Below, in pieces: positions 42,059-50,558 of a stretch of 64,000 nucleotides of DNA (the first letter of the stretch is position 1; each line of letters opens with the position of its first letter). Source of the stretch: Clostridia bacterium (lineage in GTDB: Bacteria > Bacillota > Clostridia > Oscillospirales > Acutalibacteraceae). The translations under genes and the position numbers were made by a program. Location of the stretch: assembly GCA_900755895.1 (NCBI GenBank), contig CAAEIG010000138.1:1-64000 (forward strand). The letters run 5' to 3'. The notes beneath the pieces were generated by a model. The model did not search any database. It was not told where the DNA came from and saw only the letters and a program-made list of their open reading frames with translations.

Positions 42059-42104
42059 CTATGAATTCAAAATATTTTGCAAAATTCAGGAAAGGAAGGT
42101 ATCT

Positions 42105-43004
42105 ATGCAAGAGCTGAAAGCAGCCGTCATCGGCCATCCCATTGGGCACACCATGTCGCCTTTTATTCATCAGCGCCTGTTTGCGCTGGAGGGAATTTCG
42201 CATTCCTATCAGGTTCTCGATGTGCCGGACCTTCCAGCCGTTCTACCCGAATTGCGGCAACTGAATTGTTTTAATATCACCATCCCACACAAGCAGACCA
42301 TCCTCCCTTATTTGGATTGGATGGAGGAGAATGCCCGGCGGTTTGGCTCGGTGAACACCGTGCAGGTGGATGGGGGAAAGTTCCGTGGATTTACCACGGA
42401 TGGCCCAGGATGCTGCAAAGCCTTGGAGAATCACGGCGTTCCCCTGGAAGGAGAGCTCCTGGTTCTGGGCAACGGCGGCGCAGCCCGCGCCATTGCCTTT
42501 GAAGCTGTGGGACGGAAGAAGAGCTCCCATTTGACCGTCGCCTGTAGGGACGAAAGCCTTCCCAAGGCCCAGGCCCTGGTTCAGGAGCTGTTGGACTATG
42601 CCGGGGATTTGGGGGACCGCCAGTTCACAGCGGTTGCGGTGACGTACAGTGCTCTGGAGCAGGGTGCTGCTCAGTATGACTTGCTCCTCAACGCCACAAG
42701 TGTGGGTATGTATCCCAAAACCGGCAAAAGTCCTGTCAGCGGTGAAGTGGTATCCCGGTGTGGGGCAGTATTTGACGCAGTGTATAACCCTGCTCAGACA
42801 GAGTTGCTACGCTTGGCAGAGAATGCCGGGGCGACGGTTATTGGTGGGATGGAGATGCTGGTTTACCAAGCTGTGGCAGCCCATGAGCTGTGGTTCGGAG
42901 CAACCTTCCGACAGGAGGACCTGGCACTTTTGTGCCGGGATGCCCAGGAGGAACTGGGAAGACTTTTCCCGGGAAATGATGCAGAAAAGGGGGGCTCCTT
43001 GTGA
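42105..43004 (+). CDS. aroE: Shikimate dehydrogenase
   Basis: The 299-residue protein has the substrate site AVIGHPIGHTMSPFIHQ, the catalytic FNITIPHKQTILPYL (Lys), VNTVQVDGGKFRGFTTDGPG and the NADP-binding LVLGNGGAARAIAFEA. It reduces 3-dehydroshikimate to shikimate. GGAAAGGAAGG precedes the ATG; the frame is open further upstream but that part covers the divergent promoter region. It overlaps aroK by 4 nt. Confidence 0.95.
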   Translation: MQELKAAVIGHPIGHTMSPFIHQRLFALEGISHSYQVLDVPDLPAVLPELRQLNCFNITIPHKQTILPYLDWMEENARRFGSVNTVQVDGGKFRGFTTDGPGCCKALENHGVPLEGELLVLGNGGAARAIAFEAVGRKKSSHLTVACRDESLPKAQALVQELLDYAGDLGDRQFTAVAVTYSALEQGAAQYDLLLNATSVGMYPKTGKSPVSGEVVSRCGAVFDAVYNPAQTELLRLAENAGATVIGGMEMLVYQAVAAHELWFGATFRQEDLALLCRDAQEELGRLFPGNDAEKGGSL

Positions 43005-43639
43005 GCGAAAGTGAGAAGACAGAAAACAGACAAGCTGCCGCTCGCCCCAGATATCGCCGGCGTCGGAGACGTTCCAATGCCAAAACGCGGCAGGGGAATA
43101 TCATCCTGTGCGGGTTTATGGGTTGTGGGAAAACTAGTGTGGGCAAACGGGTGGCTAAGCTGATGAACCGGCAGTTCTGCGATCTGGATAACTATATTGA
43201 AGAGAAAACCGGTATGACGGTCAAAGAGATCTTTGCCAAGGAAGGGGAGGCTGGTTTCCGAGCCCGGGAGGCACAAGCTGTGGAGGAAGTGGCCGCTCAA
43301 AAAGGGATGGTCATTGCCAGCGGCGGGGGAACCGTGTTGGCCCAGCACAATGTGGATGCTTTTCACAAGCATGGTGGAAAGATTCTCTTCTTGGATGTAC
43401 CTGTGGCAGCTCTGCAGGAGCGATTGAAAAACGATAAGCGCCGTCCTTTGCTGCAGGTTCCTGATAGAAGGAAGGTCATCGCGGAACTGTATGAAAAACG
43501 TTGCCCCTTATACCGTGCTGCAGCGGATTTAGTGATTGATGGAGGAGCCCCGGCGGTGGTGGTAGCCAGACGGGTGGTGGAGAAGTTTCAGGGGGCGGGT
43601 GATTTACCGCTTTTTGGTGATGAAGCAAAAAAGCCTTGA
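43001..43639 (+). CDS. aroK: Shikimate kinase with basic N-terminal extension
   Basis: The 212-residue protein has Walker A GFMGCGKTSVGK, the shikimate site (FCDLDNYIEEKTGM), AREAQAVEEVAAQ, the GGG motif ASGGGTVL and the lid region DKRRPLLQ. It phosphorylates shikimate with ATP. About 30 residues precede the kinase fold and contain an Arg cluster (PRYRRRRRRSNAKTRQ) not found in most homologues. The start GTG at 43001 overlaps the aroE stop (GTGA). The promoter for the next transcription unit overlaps its stop codon. Confidence 0.93.
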   Translation: MSESEKTENRQAAARPRYRRRRRRSNAKTRQGNIILCGFMGCGKTSVGKRVAKLMNRQFCDLDNYIEEKTGMTVKEIFAKEGEAGFRAREAQAVEEVAAQKGMVIASGGGTVLAQHNVDAFHKHGGKILFLDVPVAALQERLKNDKRRPLLQVPDRRKVIAELYEKRCPLYRAAADLVIDGGAPAVVVARRVVEKFQGAGDLPLFGDEAKKP

Positions 43640-43664
43640 CAAATCTCATCACCTGCGGTACCAT
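43636..43664 (+). promoter_or_regulatory. Promoter of the aroF leader
   Basis: TTGACA (43636-43641) and TACCAT (43659-43664) are 17 nt apart. It overlaps the aroK stop codon and gives a transcript start near 43671, about 327 nt before aroF. Confidence 0.78.
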
Positions 43665-43707
43665 ATTACTGTTCAAAGAAATTTGACTGTGGAGGAACAA
43701 AGGCGGC

Positions 43708-43815
43708 ATGATTTCTCGAAGCGCGAAGCGATTTTGCTATTATTTTAGCTTGAGCCTGCGATTTATGGCCCAGGCTTTTTTCGCGTGGGAAAACAGCGGC
43801 TTTGTTTGTTCATAG
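43708..43815 (+). CDS. Candidate aromatic-rich leader peptide of the aro operon
   Basis: A 35-codon ORF lies between the promoter and aroF. Its peptide carries RFCYYFSLSLRF and AQAFFAW, with nine aromatic residues in 35 (Phe, Tyr and one Trp). Phe9, Tyr11, Tyr12 and Phe13 come just before the terminator stem, as expected for control codons of attenuation. GGAGG lies at 43691-43695, a rather long 12 nt from the ATG. Some late Phe codons come from the terminator T run, and the ORF runs through the terminator, so the exact mechanism is open. Confidence 0.6.
   Translation: MISRSAKRFCYYFSLSLRFMAQAFFAWENSGFVCS
43753..43782 (+). terminator. Attenuator terminator in the aroF leader
   Basis: AGCCTG (43753-43758) pairs with CAGGCT (43771-43776), with T6 at 43776-43781. 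It lies 7 nt after the last control-type codon, within reach of a stalled ribosome. An outer CGCGAA/TTCGCG pairing could compete. Confidence 0.75.
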
Positions 43816-43828
43816 CATGAAGGCAAAG

Positions 43829-43965
43829 GATCCTCTTGGCGTCAGAGTGCGTCAAAGTTTTTTACGGAGGGAAATGAAGGGACTCCGTGGGAGTTGAGGA
43901 TCTAACCGGGAAAACCGGAAAACACATGCTGAAACTGGGCGGAGCCGCAAGGCCCCGCCTTTTTT
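43829..43965 (+). promoter_or_regulatory. Structured second half of the aroF leader with strong terminator
   Basis: Several hairpins are visible. GATCCTC (43829-43835) can pair with GAGGATC (43896-43902). TTGGCG/CGTCAA (43836-43855) is followed by T6. ACGGAG (43864-43869)/CTCCGT (43883-43888) excludes ACTCC/GGAGT. Last, GGCGGAGCC (43938-43946) pairs with GGCCCCGCC (43951-43959) around GCAA and runs into T6, a strong intrinsic terminator 33 nt before aroF. No T-box consensus (TGGNACCGCG) is seen. Confidence 0.65.
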
Positions 43966-43997
43966 ATGCAGATTTCGTGAAAGGAAGGGAAACACAA

Positions 43998-45011
43998 ATG
44001 ATTATCGTACTCAAACCCCATCAAAAGCAGGAGGTTGTGGATGAGTTTGTCCAGAAGCTCACAGATCACTACGATGTACAGGTGAACACTTGGGTAGGCA
44101 CCCACAGCACGGTGCTTGGCCTCATCGGAGATACCACCGCCATTGACGCGGAATATATTGCTGCTCAGGATTTTGTGGAGAGCGTCAAGCGTGTGCAGGA
44201 ACCCTACAAAAAGGCGAACCGGAAATTTCATCCCGATAATTCGGTGATCACTCTGCCGGGTGGACAGAAGATTGGCGACGGTCATTTGGCGCTGATTGCA
44301 GGTCCCTGCTCCGTGGAGAGTGAAGCGCAGATTTGCGGCATTGCGGAAAGTGTCAAAAAATCCGGAGCCCAGTTCCTCCGGGGGGGCGCCTTCAAACCCC
44401 GCACCTCACCCTATTCATTCCAGGGAATGAAGGCTGAAGGCTTGGAGCTGCTCTCCGAGGCCAAGAAAAAGACGGGACTTCCCATTGTCACGGAAATCAT
44501 GAGCATTGAGCACCTGCCCCTGTTTGAGGACGTGGATATTATCCAGGTGGGCGCTCGGAATATGCAGAACTTTGAACTGCTGAAACAGCTGGGCAGATTG
44601 AACAAGCCCATTCTGCTGAAGCGGGGCCTGGCAAATACCATCGAAGAGCTGCTCATGAGTGCCGAATATATCATGGCTGAGGGAAATGAGCAGGTCATCC
44701 TCTGTGAGCGGGGAATCCGCACGTATGAGACCTTCACCCGCAACACTCTGGACATCTCTGCGGTGCCGGCCATCAAGAAGCTCTCCCATCTGCCTGTGAT
44801 TGTGGATCCCAGCCACGCTTCCGGTATCAACTGGCTAATTGAGCCTTTGGCTTTAGCAGCTGCCGCTATCGGCGCCGACGGCCTGATTATCGAGGTACAC
44901 AACGATCCCAGCCACGCCCTGTGTGACGGCGCCCAGTCCATCACCCCGGCCCAGTTCGAAACTTTGGCGGAAAAAGTCACCAAGGTGTCCGATCTGGTGC
45001 GGAGTTTTTAA
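43998..45011 (+). CDS. aroF: 3-deoxy-7-phosphoheptulonate (DAHP) synthase, type I-beta
   Basis: The 337-residue protein has an N-terminal ferredoxin-like regulatory domain (about 1-80, MIIVLKPHQKQ) and the DAHP synthase barrel: ALIAGPCSVESEAQI, FLRGGAFKPRTSPYSFQG, VGARNMQNFELLKQLG, LKRGLANTIEELL and VDPSHASG. It joins PEP and erythrose-4-phosphate, the first step of the shikimate pathway. The N-terminal domain is where homologues bind Phe or Tyr. GGAAGGGAA precedes the ATG. It is first in the operon after the attenuator leader. Confidence 0.96.
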   Translation: MIIVLKPHQKQEVVDEFVQKLTDHYDVQVNTWVGTHSTVLGLIGDTTAIDAEYIAAQDFVESVKRVQEPYKKANRKFHPDNSVITLPGGQKIGDGHLALIAGPCSVESEAQICGIAESVKKSGAQFLRGGAFKPRTSPYSFQGMKAEGLELLSEAKKKTGLPIVTEIMSIEHLPLFEDVDIIQVGARNMQNFELLKQLGRLNKPILLKRGLANTIEELLMSAEYIMAEGNEQVILCERGIRTYETFTRNTLDISAVPAIKKLSHLPVIVDPSHASGINWLIEPLALAAAAIGADGLIIEVHNDPSHALCDGAQSITPAQFETLAEKVTKVSDLVRSF

Positions 45012-45014
45012 GGT

Positions 45015-45860
45015 ATGGAGATTGTCATTGTAGGCTTGGGGCTGATTGGCGGCTCCATAGCGAAAGCGCTGAAACAGAATACTTCTCATCGAGTGCTGGG
45101 AATGGACGTCAACCAGGATGTGCTGTTGGATGCCTGCTCCTGTGGTGCTATTGACGGAAAGGCCTCCCTCTCTGATTTGGAGCAGGCGGACCTGGTCTAT
45201 CTCTCCATCTACCCCGAGGATATTTTGGCATTTGTTCGGGAGTATGGCAGCCGGCTCAAACCCGGTTGTATTCTCACTGACGCCTGCGGCATCAAGGGGG
45301 AGATTTGTGCCGAAATGGATAGGCTCTCCCAGGATGGCGATGGACAGCCTTGCGCACCCTATCAGTTTGTGGCCGGTCATCCCATGGCTGGCAAGGAGCA
45401 GAGCGGCTTTTCTGCCAGCGACCCCAGCATTTTCATTGGCGCCTCCTATATTCTGGTGCCGGGCACGGCTCAGCCTTGGGCGGTGGAAGTTGTAGAGAAT
45501 TTGGCCAGAGCCATGGGCTTTGGCAGGGTGGTGAAGGTCACCGCTCAGGAACACGACAGGAATATTGCCTATACCTCCCAGGTGCCCCATGCACTGGCTT
45601 GCGCATATGTGCTCAGTCCCAGGTGCAAGCAGCATCAGGGATTTTCCGCCGGAAGCTACCGGGACGTATCCCGGGTGGCGGCCATCAACGATGTGCTGTG
45701 GACCCGCTTGTTTCTAGACAACCGTGACAGCTTGGTGGAGGAGCTGGACGAGTTGCTGTGCAATCTGAGCCGGATTCGCAACGCTGTGGCGGAAGAGGAC
45801 CAGGAGCAGCTGCAAGAGCTTCTGCGGGAGGCCGCCCGCATCAAGGCAGAGGTGGGCTGA
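45015..45860 (+). CDS. tyrA: Prephenate dehydrogenase
   Basis: The 281-residue protein has the NAD-binding IVGLGLIGGSIAKAL, the VYLSIYPEDILAF segment, GHPMAGKEQSGFSASDP with the catalytic His, and an all-helical C-terminal half (SQVPHALACAY, DVSRVAAINDVLW). It converts prephenate to 4-hydroxyphenylpyruvate for tyrosine. No chorismate mutase or ACT domain is attached. It starts 3 nt after aroF, so the two are coupled. Confidence 0.94.
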   Translation: MEIVIVGLGLIGGSIAKALKQNTSHRVLGMDVNQDVLLDACSCGAIDGKASLSDLEQADLVYLSIYPEDILAFVREYGSRLKPGCILTDACGIKGEICAEMDRLSQDGDGQPCAPYQFVAGHPMAGKEQSGFSASDPSIFIGASYILVPGTAQPWAVEVVENLARAMGFGRVVKVTAQEHDRNIAYTSQVPHALACAYVLSPRCKQHQGFSAGSYRDVSRVAAINDVLWTRLFLDNRDSLVEELDELLCNLSRIRNAVAEEDQEQLQELLREAARIKAEVG

Positions 45861-45881
45861 TGACGGAAAGGATGGTTTGAC

Positions 45882-46937
45882 ATGAAGCTGGATATCGAAA
45901 CGGCGCGTCCGTACAGTGTATATATAGAAAGCGGTTTGCTGGACCGAGTGGGTGAGTTGGCCCAAAAGACCCGAAAACCCGGATCCCAGGCCATGCTCAT
46001 CAGTGACAGCAACGTGTTCCCACTTTACGGGGAGCGGGTGTCCGCATCCTTGGAGCGTGCGGGGTTTGCGGTGTCTACTTTTGTCTTCCCGGCTGGGGAG
46101 CCCTCCAAGCAGATCTCCACGGTGTGCCAGATGTACCAAGCCCTGGCGAAGAAAGAGTTCACCCGCACGGACTTTATCGTCACCCTTGGCGGCGGAGTCA
46201 CCGGCGACATGGGGGGATTTGCAGCGGCCACCTATCTTCGTGGAATTCCTTTTATACAGGTTCCCACCACACTGCTCTCTCAGGTGGATGCCAGCGTGGG
46301 AGGGAAAACCGGTGTGGATCTGCCCTTTGGCAAGAACCTGGTGGGGGCGTTCCACCAGCCGGAGGCAGTCCTCACGGATCCGGATACCCTAAAGACTTTG
46401 CCAGAACACTTTTTCCGTGACGGCATGGGGGAGGTTGTCAAATACGGCTGTATTTCCGACCAGCCCTTGTTCCAAGCATTGGAGGCCGGCACCGCCCTGG
46501 AGAATTTGGAAGACCTGCTGGCTCGCTGTGTTGCCAGTAAAAAGTCCTTTGTGGAGGAAGACACCCGAGATACGGGTCGCCGGATGATTCTAAACTTTGG
46601 GCACACATTTGGCCACGCTCTGGAAAAGCTTCACAACTTTGAGGGTCTCTCCCACGGAGAGGCAGTGGGCATTGGAATGGTGTTGGCCAGTCGTGTGGGC
46701 GAAGAGCTTTCTGTCACACCCAAGGGCACGGCGGAGCGGATCTTGACGGTACTGGGGCAGTATGGCCTGCCCACTTCCAGCCAGTTTTCCTGGGAGGAGA
46801 TTGTGGATGCCACCGCCTTGGATAAAAAGAGTGACGGCAGCAGCCTGCGGTTGATCCTCCTGAAGGAGATTGGAGATGCGGTCATCCATCCGGTCACCCG
46901 GGAGGACCTGAAACGGTTGTGGAAAGGAGGGGTATAA
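45882..46937 (+). CDS. aroB: 3-dehydroquinate synthase
   Basis: The 351-residue protein has FPAGEPSKQISTV, the GGGVTGDMGGFAAATYLRG nucleotide site, VPTTLLSQVDASVGGKTGVD, KNLVGAFHQPEAVL and the metal-ligand region NFGHTFGHALEKL. It makes 3-dehydroquinate from DAHP with NAD and a metal. Length is normal. Its stop overlaps the aroA start by 1 nt (TAATG). Confidence 0.96.
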   Translation: MKLDIETARPYSVYIESGLLDRVGELAQKTRKPGSQAMLISDSNVFPLYGERVSASLERAGFAVSTFVFPAGEPSKQISTVCQMYQALAKKEFTRTDFIVTLGGGVTGDMGGFAAATYLRGIPFIQVPTTLLSQVDASVGGKTGVDLPFGKNLVGAFHQPEAVLTDPDTLKTLPEHFFRDGMGEVVKYGCISDQPLFQALEAGTALENLEDLLARCVASKKSFVEEDTRDTGRRMILNFGHTFGHALEKLHNFEGLSHGEAVGIGMVLASRVGEELSVTPKGTAERILTVLGQYGLPTSSQFSWEEIVDATALDKKSDGSSLRLILLKEIGDAVIHPVTREDLKRLWKGGV

Positions 46938-48241
46938 TGGCACAGGCAATCTATGGAAACCAGTTTGCGGGGGGCAGCGTGGAGATCCCTCCCAGCAAAA
47001 GCGCCGCACACCGGCAAGTGATCTGCGCGGCGCTCTCCCGGGGAGAGTGTGGCCTTTCTCCAGTGGACATGAGCGAGGATATCAAAGCCACCGTGGCGGC
47101 TGTCACTGCCCTAGGTGCAAAAGCGGAGTACGATGACCGTACGGCTTTTCTCGCATTGGACGCTTCGGGTTTGGGTTGCCGAAACGCGGTAATTGACTGT
47201 GGCGAGTCCGGTTCCACTCTGCGGTTTCTCGTTCCCATCGCTGCGGCCTTGGGGGCTTCCACCAGGTTTTTGGGCCGGGGAAGGCTTCCTCAGCGGCCCT
47301 TGGGGATTTACGCGGAGCTGCTCCCGACCCACGGGGTGGAATTCCGTACCCAAGGGGGCTTGCCCCTAGAGATTTCCGGCCGGTTGAAAAGCGGTGTCTA
47401 CCGGCTGCCCGGTGATGTCAGTTCCCAGTTTGTCACGGGGTTGCTGTTTGCTCTGCCTCTGCTGCAAGGTGACAGCGAAATTATCCTCACTTCTCCCTTG
47501 GAGTCCCGGGGATATGTGGAGCTGACTCTTTCGGTTCTGGAGGAGTTTGGAGTAGCGGTTCAGGAGATTTCCCAGGGATGGCACGTGCCGGGCGGTCAGA
47601 CCTACCGTCCCCATGATTGCCACGTGGAGGGGGATTGGTCCCAGGCGGCGTTTTTCCTGTGTATGGCGGCACTTTCACCCACAGGAGCGCCTGTGGAGAT
47701 CCACGGTCTTCGGGATAAGTCCCTCCAGGGGGATAAGAGCTGTGTGGAGTGGTTCCGGCATTTTGGGCTGGAGATTTCCTGGCGCGGAGATGTGCTCTCT
47801 GCCTGTAATCCTCGGGCAGGCCAGCCCTATGGCGGTCTGCGCGGTCTGATCATTGATGCCTCTCAGATTCCAGACATGGTGCCGGCATTGGCAGTGTGTG
47901 CAGCGTTCAGCCAGGGGGAGACTCGAATCATCAATGCCCAGCGGCTGCGCTTGAAGGAGAGCGACCGTCTGGCCGCTATGGCAGAGGCTATCAGCGGTTT
48001 GGGGGGAAGAGCAGAGGCCACGGCTGATGGTTTGGTGATTCAGGGTGCGCCCTGGTTGCAGGGAGGCACGGTGCAAGGAAAGAACGATCACCGTGTGGTG
48101 ATGGCCCTGGCAGCGGCGGCCCTGCGGTGTAAGAGTCCAGTGGGAGTCACTGACGCCCAGAGTATTCGAAAATCCTACCCGGGATTTTTCCAGGATTTTA
48201 CCAAGTTAGGAGGGAACGTTCATGTCCTCGACCTGGGGTGA
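46937..48241 (+). CDS. aroA: 3-phosphoshikimate 1-carboxyvinyltransferase (EPSP synthase)
   Basis: The 434-residue protein has VEIPPSKSAAHRQVICAALS, DCGESGSTLRFLVPIAAALG, the GRGRLPQRP segment, YRLPGDVSSQFVTGLLFALP and RLRLKESDRLAAMAEAI. It adds PEP to shikimate-3-phosphate. The glyphosate-site motif reads GESGSTLRF in place of the common GNAGTAMRP, which places it nearer the class II type (inference). AAAGGAGG precedes the ATG. It overlaps aroC by 20 nt. Confidence 0.95.
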   Translation: MAQAIYGNQFAGGSVEIPPSKSAAHRQVICAALSRGECGLSPVDMSEDIKATVAAVTALGAKAEYDDRTAFLALDASGLGCRNAVIDCGESGSTLRFLVPIAAALGASTRFLGRGRLPQRPLGIYAELLPTHGVEFRTQGGLPLEISGRLKSGVYRLPGDVSSQFVTGLLFALPLLQGDSEIILTSPLESRGYVELTLSVLEEFGVAVQEISQGWHVPGGQTYRPHDCHVEGDWSQAAFFLCMAALSPTGAPVEIHGLRDKSLQGDKSCVEWFRHFGLEISWRGDVLSACNPRAGQPYGGLRGLIIDASQIPDMVPALAVCAAFSQGETRIINAQRLRLKESDRLAAMAEAISGLGGRAEATADGLVIQGAPWLQGGTVQGKNDHRVVMALAAAALRCKSPVGVTDAQSIRKSYPGFFQDFTKLGGNVHVLDLG

Positions 48242-49313
48242 GCGGATAAAGCTCTCCATTTTTGGAGGCAGTCATACAACGGCAATTGGCGTCAACCTTG
48301 ACGGATTGCCTGCAGGAGAGGCGGTTGACTGGGAGCAAGTCCTGGTCCAAATGGCCCGGCGCGCTCCGGGCCAGGACCCCACAGCCACTCGGCGAAAGGA
48401 GACCGATGAGCCGAAGGTCCTGTGCGGCCTGCTTAACGGAGTCACAACGGGGGCCCCTTTGTGTGCTATCATTGAAAACACCAACCAGCGCTCCAAGGAT
48501 TATGAAGGACTGCGGGTGCGTCCCCGCCCCGGTCACGGGGATTACACTGCCTATGTGAAGTACGGGAACCACCACGACGTCCGTGGAGGTGGTCACTTTT
48601 CCGGACGGCTGACAGCGCCCCTGGTGTTTGCAGGAGCTGTTGCCCGGCAGATTCTAGCTAGACGTGGGATTGCAGTAGCTGCTCATGTAGCTTCTATCGG
48701 AGAGGTGCAAGACGTGCGCTTTGACCCGGTGTTCCCAGATCCTCAGCTGATGTCCCGGCTTTCCCAGGAGTATTTCCCGGTGATCGACCAGGATGCCAAA
48801 GAGTGTATGCGTCAGGTGATTGAATCCGCCCGTCTGGATTGTGACAGTGTAGGTGGTACCGTGGAGTGCATTGTAACCGGTCTGCCTGTGGGAGCGGGAA
48901 ATCCCATGTTTGACGGGGCGGAGAACTTGATTGCCTCCCTGTGCTTTGGCATCCCTGCCATGAAGGGCATTGAGTTTGGAGCCGGATTTGATGTGTCCTC
49001 TCGTCGAGGCAGCCAGAACAACGATCCCTTCTACTACGATGAGGATGGAACGGTCAAGACGAAAACAAACAATTCCGGAGGGATCCTGGGGGGCATCACC
49101 AACGGAATGCCTTTGGTGTTCCGAGCGGCGTTTAAGCCCACAGCGTCCATCGCCAAAGAGCAGGATACCGTGGATTTGCAAACCGGTGAAAACGTGAAGC
49201 TGGTGGTTAAAGGCCGCCATGATCCCTGCATCGTGCCCAGAGCGGCGGCAGCTGTGGAAGCGGCAGCCTGTGTGGCGGTGCTGGAATTGTTAGCCCAGAG
49301 CGGCCTGCTGTAA
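48222..49313 (+). CDS. aroC: Chorismate synthase
   Basis: The 363-residue protein has the signatures LSIFGGSHTTAIGVNLDGLP, RPGHGDYTAYVKYG, RGGGHFSGRLTAPLVFAGA and the C-terminal KPTASIAKEQDTVD. It removes phosphate from EPSP to give chorismate, with reduced FMN. The start ATG lies inside the aroA end and has AGGAGGG upstream. The last gene of the operon, pheA, follows. Confidence 0.96.
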   Translation: MSSTWGERIKLSIFGGSHTTAIGVNLDGLPAGEAVDWEQVLVQMARRAPGQDPTATRRKETDEPKVLCGLLNGVTTGAPLCAIIENTNQRSKDYEGLRVRPRPGHGDYTAYVKYGNHHDVRGGGHFSGRLTAPLVFAGAVARQILARRGIAVAAHVASIGEVQDVRFDPVFPDPQLMSRLSQEYFPVIDQDAKECMRQVIESARLDCDSVGGTVECIVTGLPVGAGNPMFDGAENLIASLCFGIPAMKGIEFGAGFDVSSRRGSQNNDPFYYDEDGTVKTKTNNSGGILGGITNGMPLVFRAAFKPTASIAKEQDTVDLQTGENVKLVVKGRHDPCIVPRAAAAVEAAACVAVLELLAQSGLL

Positions 49314-49376
49314 GCGTTTAGTTGTTCAAGGGAAATGCCCCTGGAGAGGAAATACAAAAAGAAAGAGGGAACGCCT

Positions 49377-50516
49377 GTGGAAAAAGTGGAATATGAAGCA
49401 CGGCTGGGGAAGCTCCGGGAAGAGATCGACCAGATTGACGGAGAACTGTTGCCCTTGTTCCTGCGGCGCATGGATTGTTCGCAGCGGGTGGCCCAGCTAA
49501 AGGGCGAAGCTGGCATGCCAGTGTTCAGCCCCCAGCGGGAACAAGCCATTTTGGATAAAGTGCGCCAAAGGGGCGGTGAGGACGGCGATGCCGCTGCAGC
49601 ACTGTATAGCTCCATCATGGCTATCAGTAGGGCGAAGCAGCATCAGATGCTTCAGGGAGGAAGTTCCCTGCGCCAGTTGGAGAGAACAGCAGCTCGTACG
49701 CTTCGCACAGAAGGTGCCAAAGTAATGTGCCAGGGAGTACCCGGGGCATTCTCTCACAAAGCTGCGCTGAAGTTTTTCGGGGAGATCTCTCCGTCGTTTG
49801 AACCCACCTGGAAACAGGTTTTTGAGGATGTGGACACGGGACGTGCAGATTTCGGTGTCTTGCCAGTGGAGAATTCTGCAGCTGGGTCGGTCACCGGAGT
49901 GTATGACTTGATCCTCCGCTATCGCTTTTATATTGTAGGAGCGGTGGATGTCAAGGTGGAACATTGTCTGGTTGCTGGCAAGGCCACTGGGACCCCTGTG
50001 AAAGCAGTGTCCCATCCCCAGGCCTTGTCCCAGTGCAGTGAATATTTGGAATCCCATAACTTGCAGGGAGTGGAGTGGTCCAACACAGCAGCAGCTGCCC
50101 AGTATGTGGCCCAACAGTGCCCCCCGGGGGTGGCAGCCATCTGTTCCAAAGAGGCGGCCCAGGAATATGGCCTTACTATCCTTCAGGAGAATATCCAGAA
50201 TGAAGCGGAGAACACCACCCGGTTCATCATCATATCCAAGGAGGCGATTCTGCCGGAGGATGCGGGAAAGATCAGCCTGTGCTTCTCACTGCCCCATGTG
50301 ACCGGTTCCCTGTCCAATGTGTTGGATCGTTTTGCTTATGCAGGGTTGAATCTGACGAAGATTGAGTCCCGGCCCTTGCCGGGCAAAAATTTCGAGTATG
50401 ATTTTTACTTGGACTTCACTGGGAATATCCATCAGCCTCAGACAATGGATCTAATTTGCGCACTCCAGGACGAGCTGCCGCGGTTTTCCTTCTTGGGGAA
50501 TTACAACGAACGCTGA
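49377..50516 (+). CDS. pheA: Bifunctional chorismate mutase / prephenate dehydratase (P-protein)
   Basis: The protein of about 379 residues has an AroQ chorismate mutase domain (LREEIDQIDGELLPLFLRRM, RVAQLKGE), then a prephenate dehydratase domain (QGVPGAFSHKAALKFFG, FGVLPVENSAAGSVTGVYDL, NTTRFIII) and an ACT regulatory domain (HVTGSLSNVLDRFAYAGLNL, TKIESRPLPGKNFEYDFYLD). It makes phenylpyruvate from chorismate. I prefer GTG at 49377 with GAGGG 8 nt upstream; the ATG at 49335 has poor spacing. It ends the aro cluster. Confidence 0.95.
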   Translation: MEKVEYEARLGKLREEIDQIDGELLPLFLRRMDCSQRVAQLKGEAGMPVFSPQREQAILDKVRQRGGEDGDAAAALYSSIMAISRAKQHQMLQGGSSLRQLERTAARTLRTEGAKVMCQGVPGAFSHKAALKFFGEISPSFEPTWKQVFEDVDTGRADFGVLPVENSAAGSVTGVYDLILRYRFYIVGAVDVKVEHCLVAGKATGTPVKAVSHPQALSQCSEYLESHNLQGVEWSNTAAAAQYVAQQCPPGVAAICSKEAAQEYGLTILQENIQNEAENTTRFIIISKEAILPEDAGKISLCFSLPHVTGSLSNVLDRFAYAGLNLTKIESRPLPGKNFEYDFYLDFTGNIHQPQTMDLICALQDELPRFSFLGNYNER

Positions 50517-50558
50517 TCGCGATATTATTTACTATATTTCATAGAAAGGAAGGATTCC

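Noticed and set aside
43640..43997. T-box riboswitch before aroF
   Set aside because: Terminators are present but the conserved T-box sequence TGGNACCGCG and a specifier-loop arrangement were not found.
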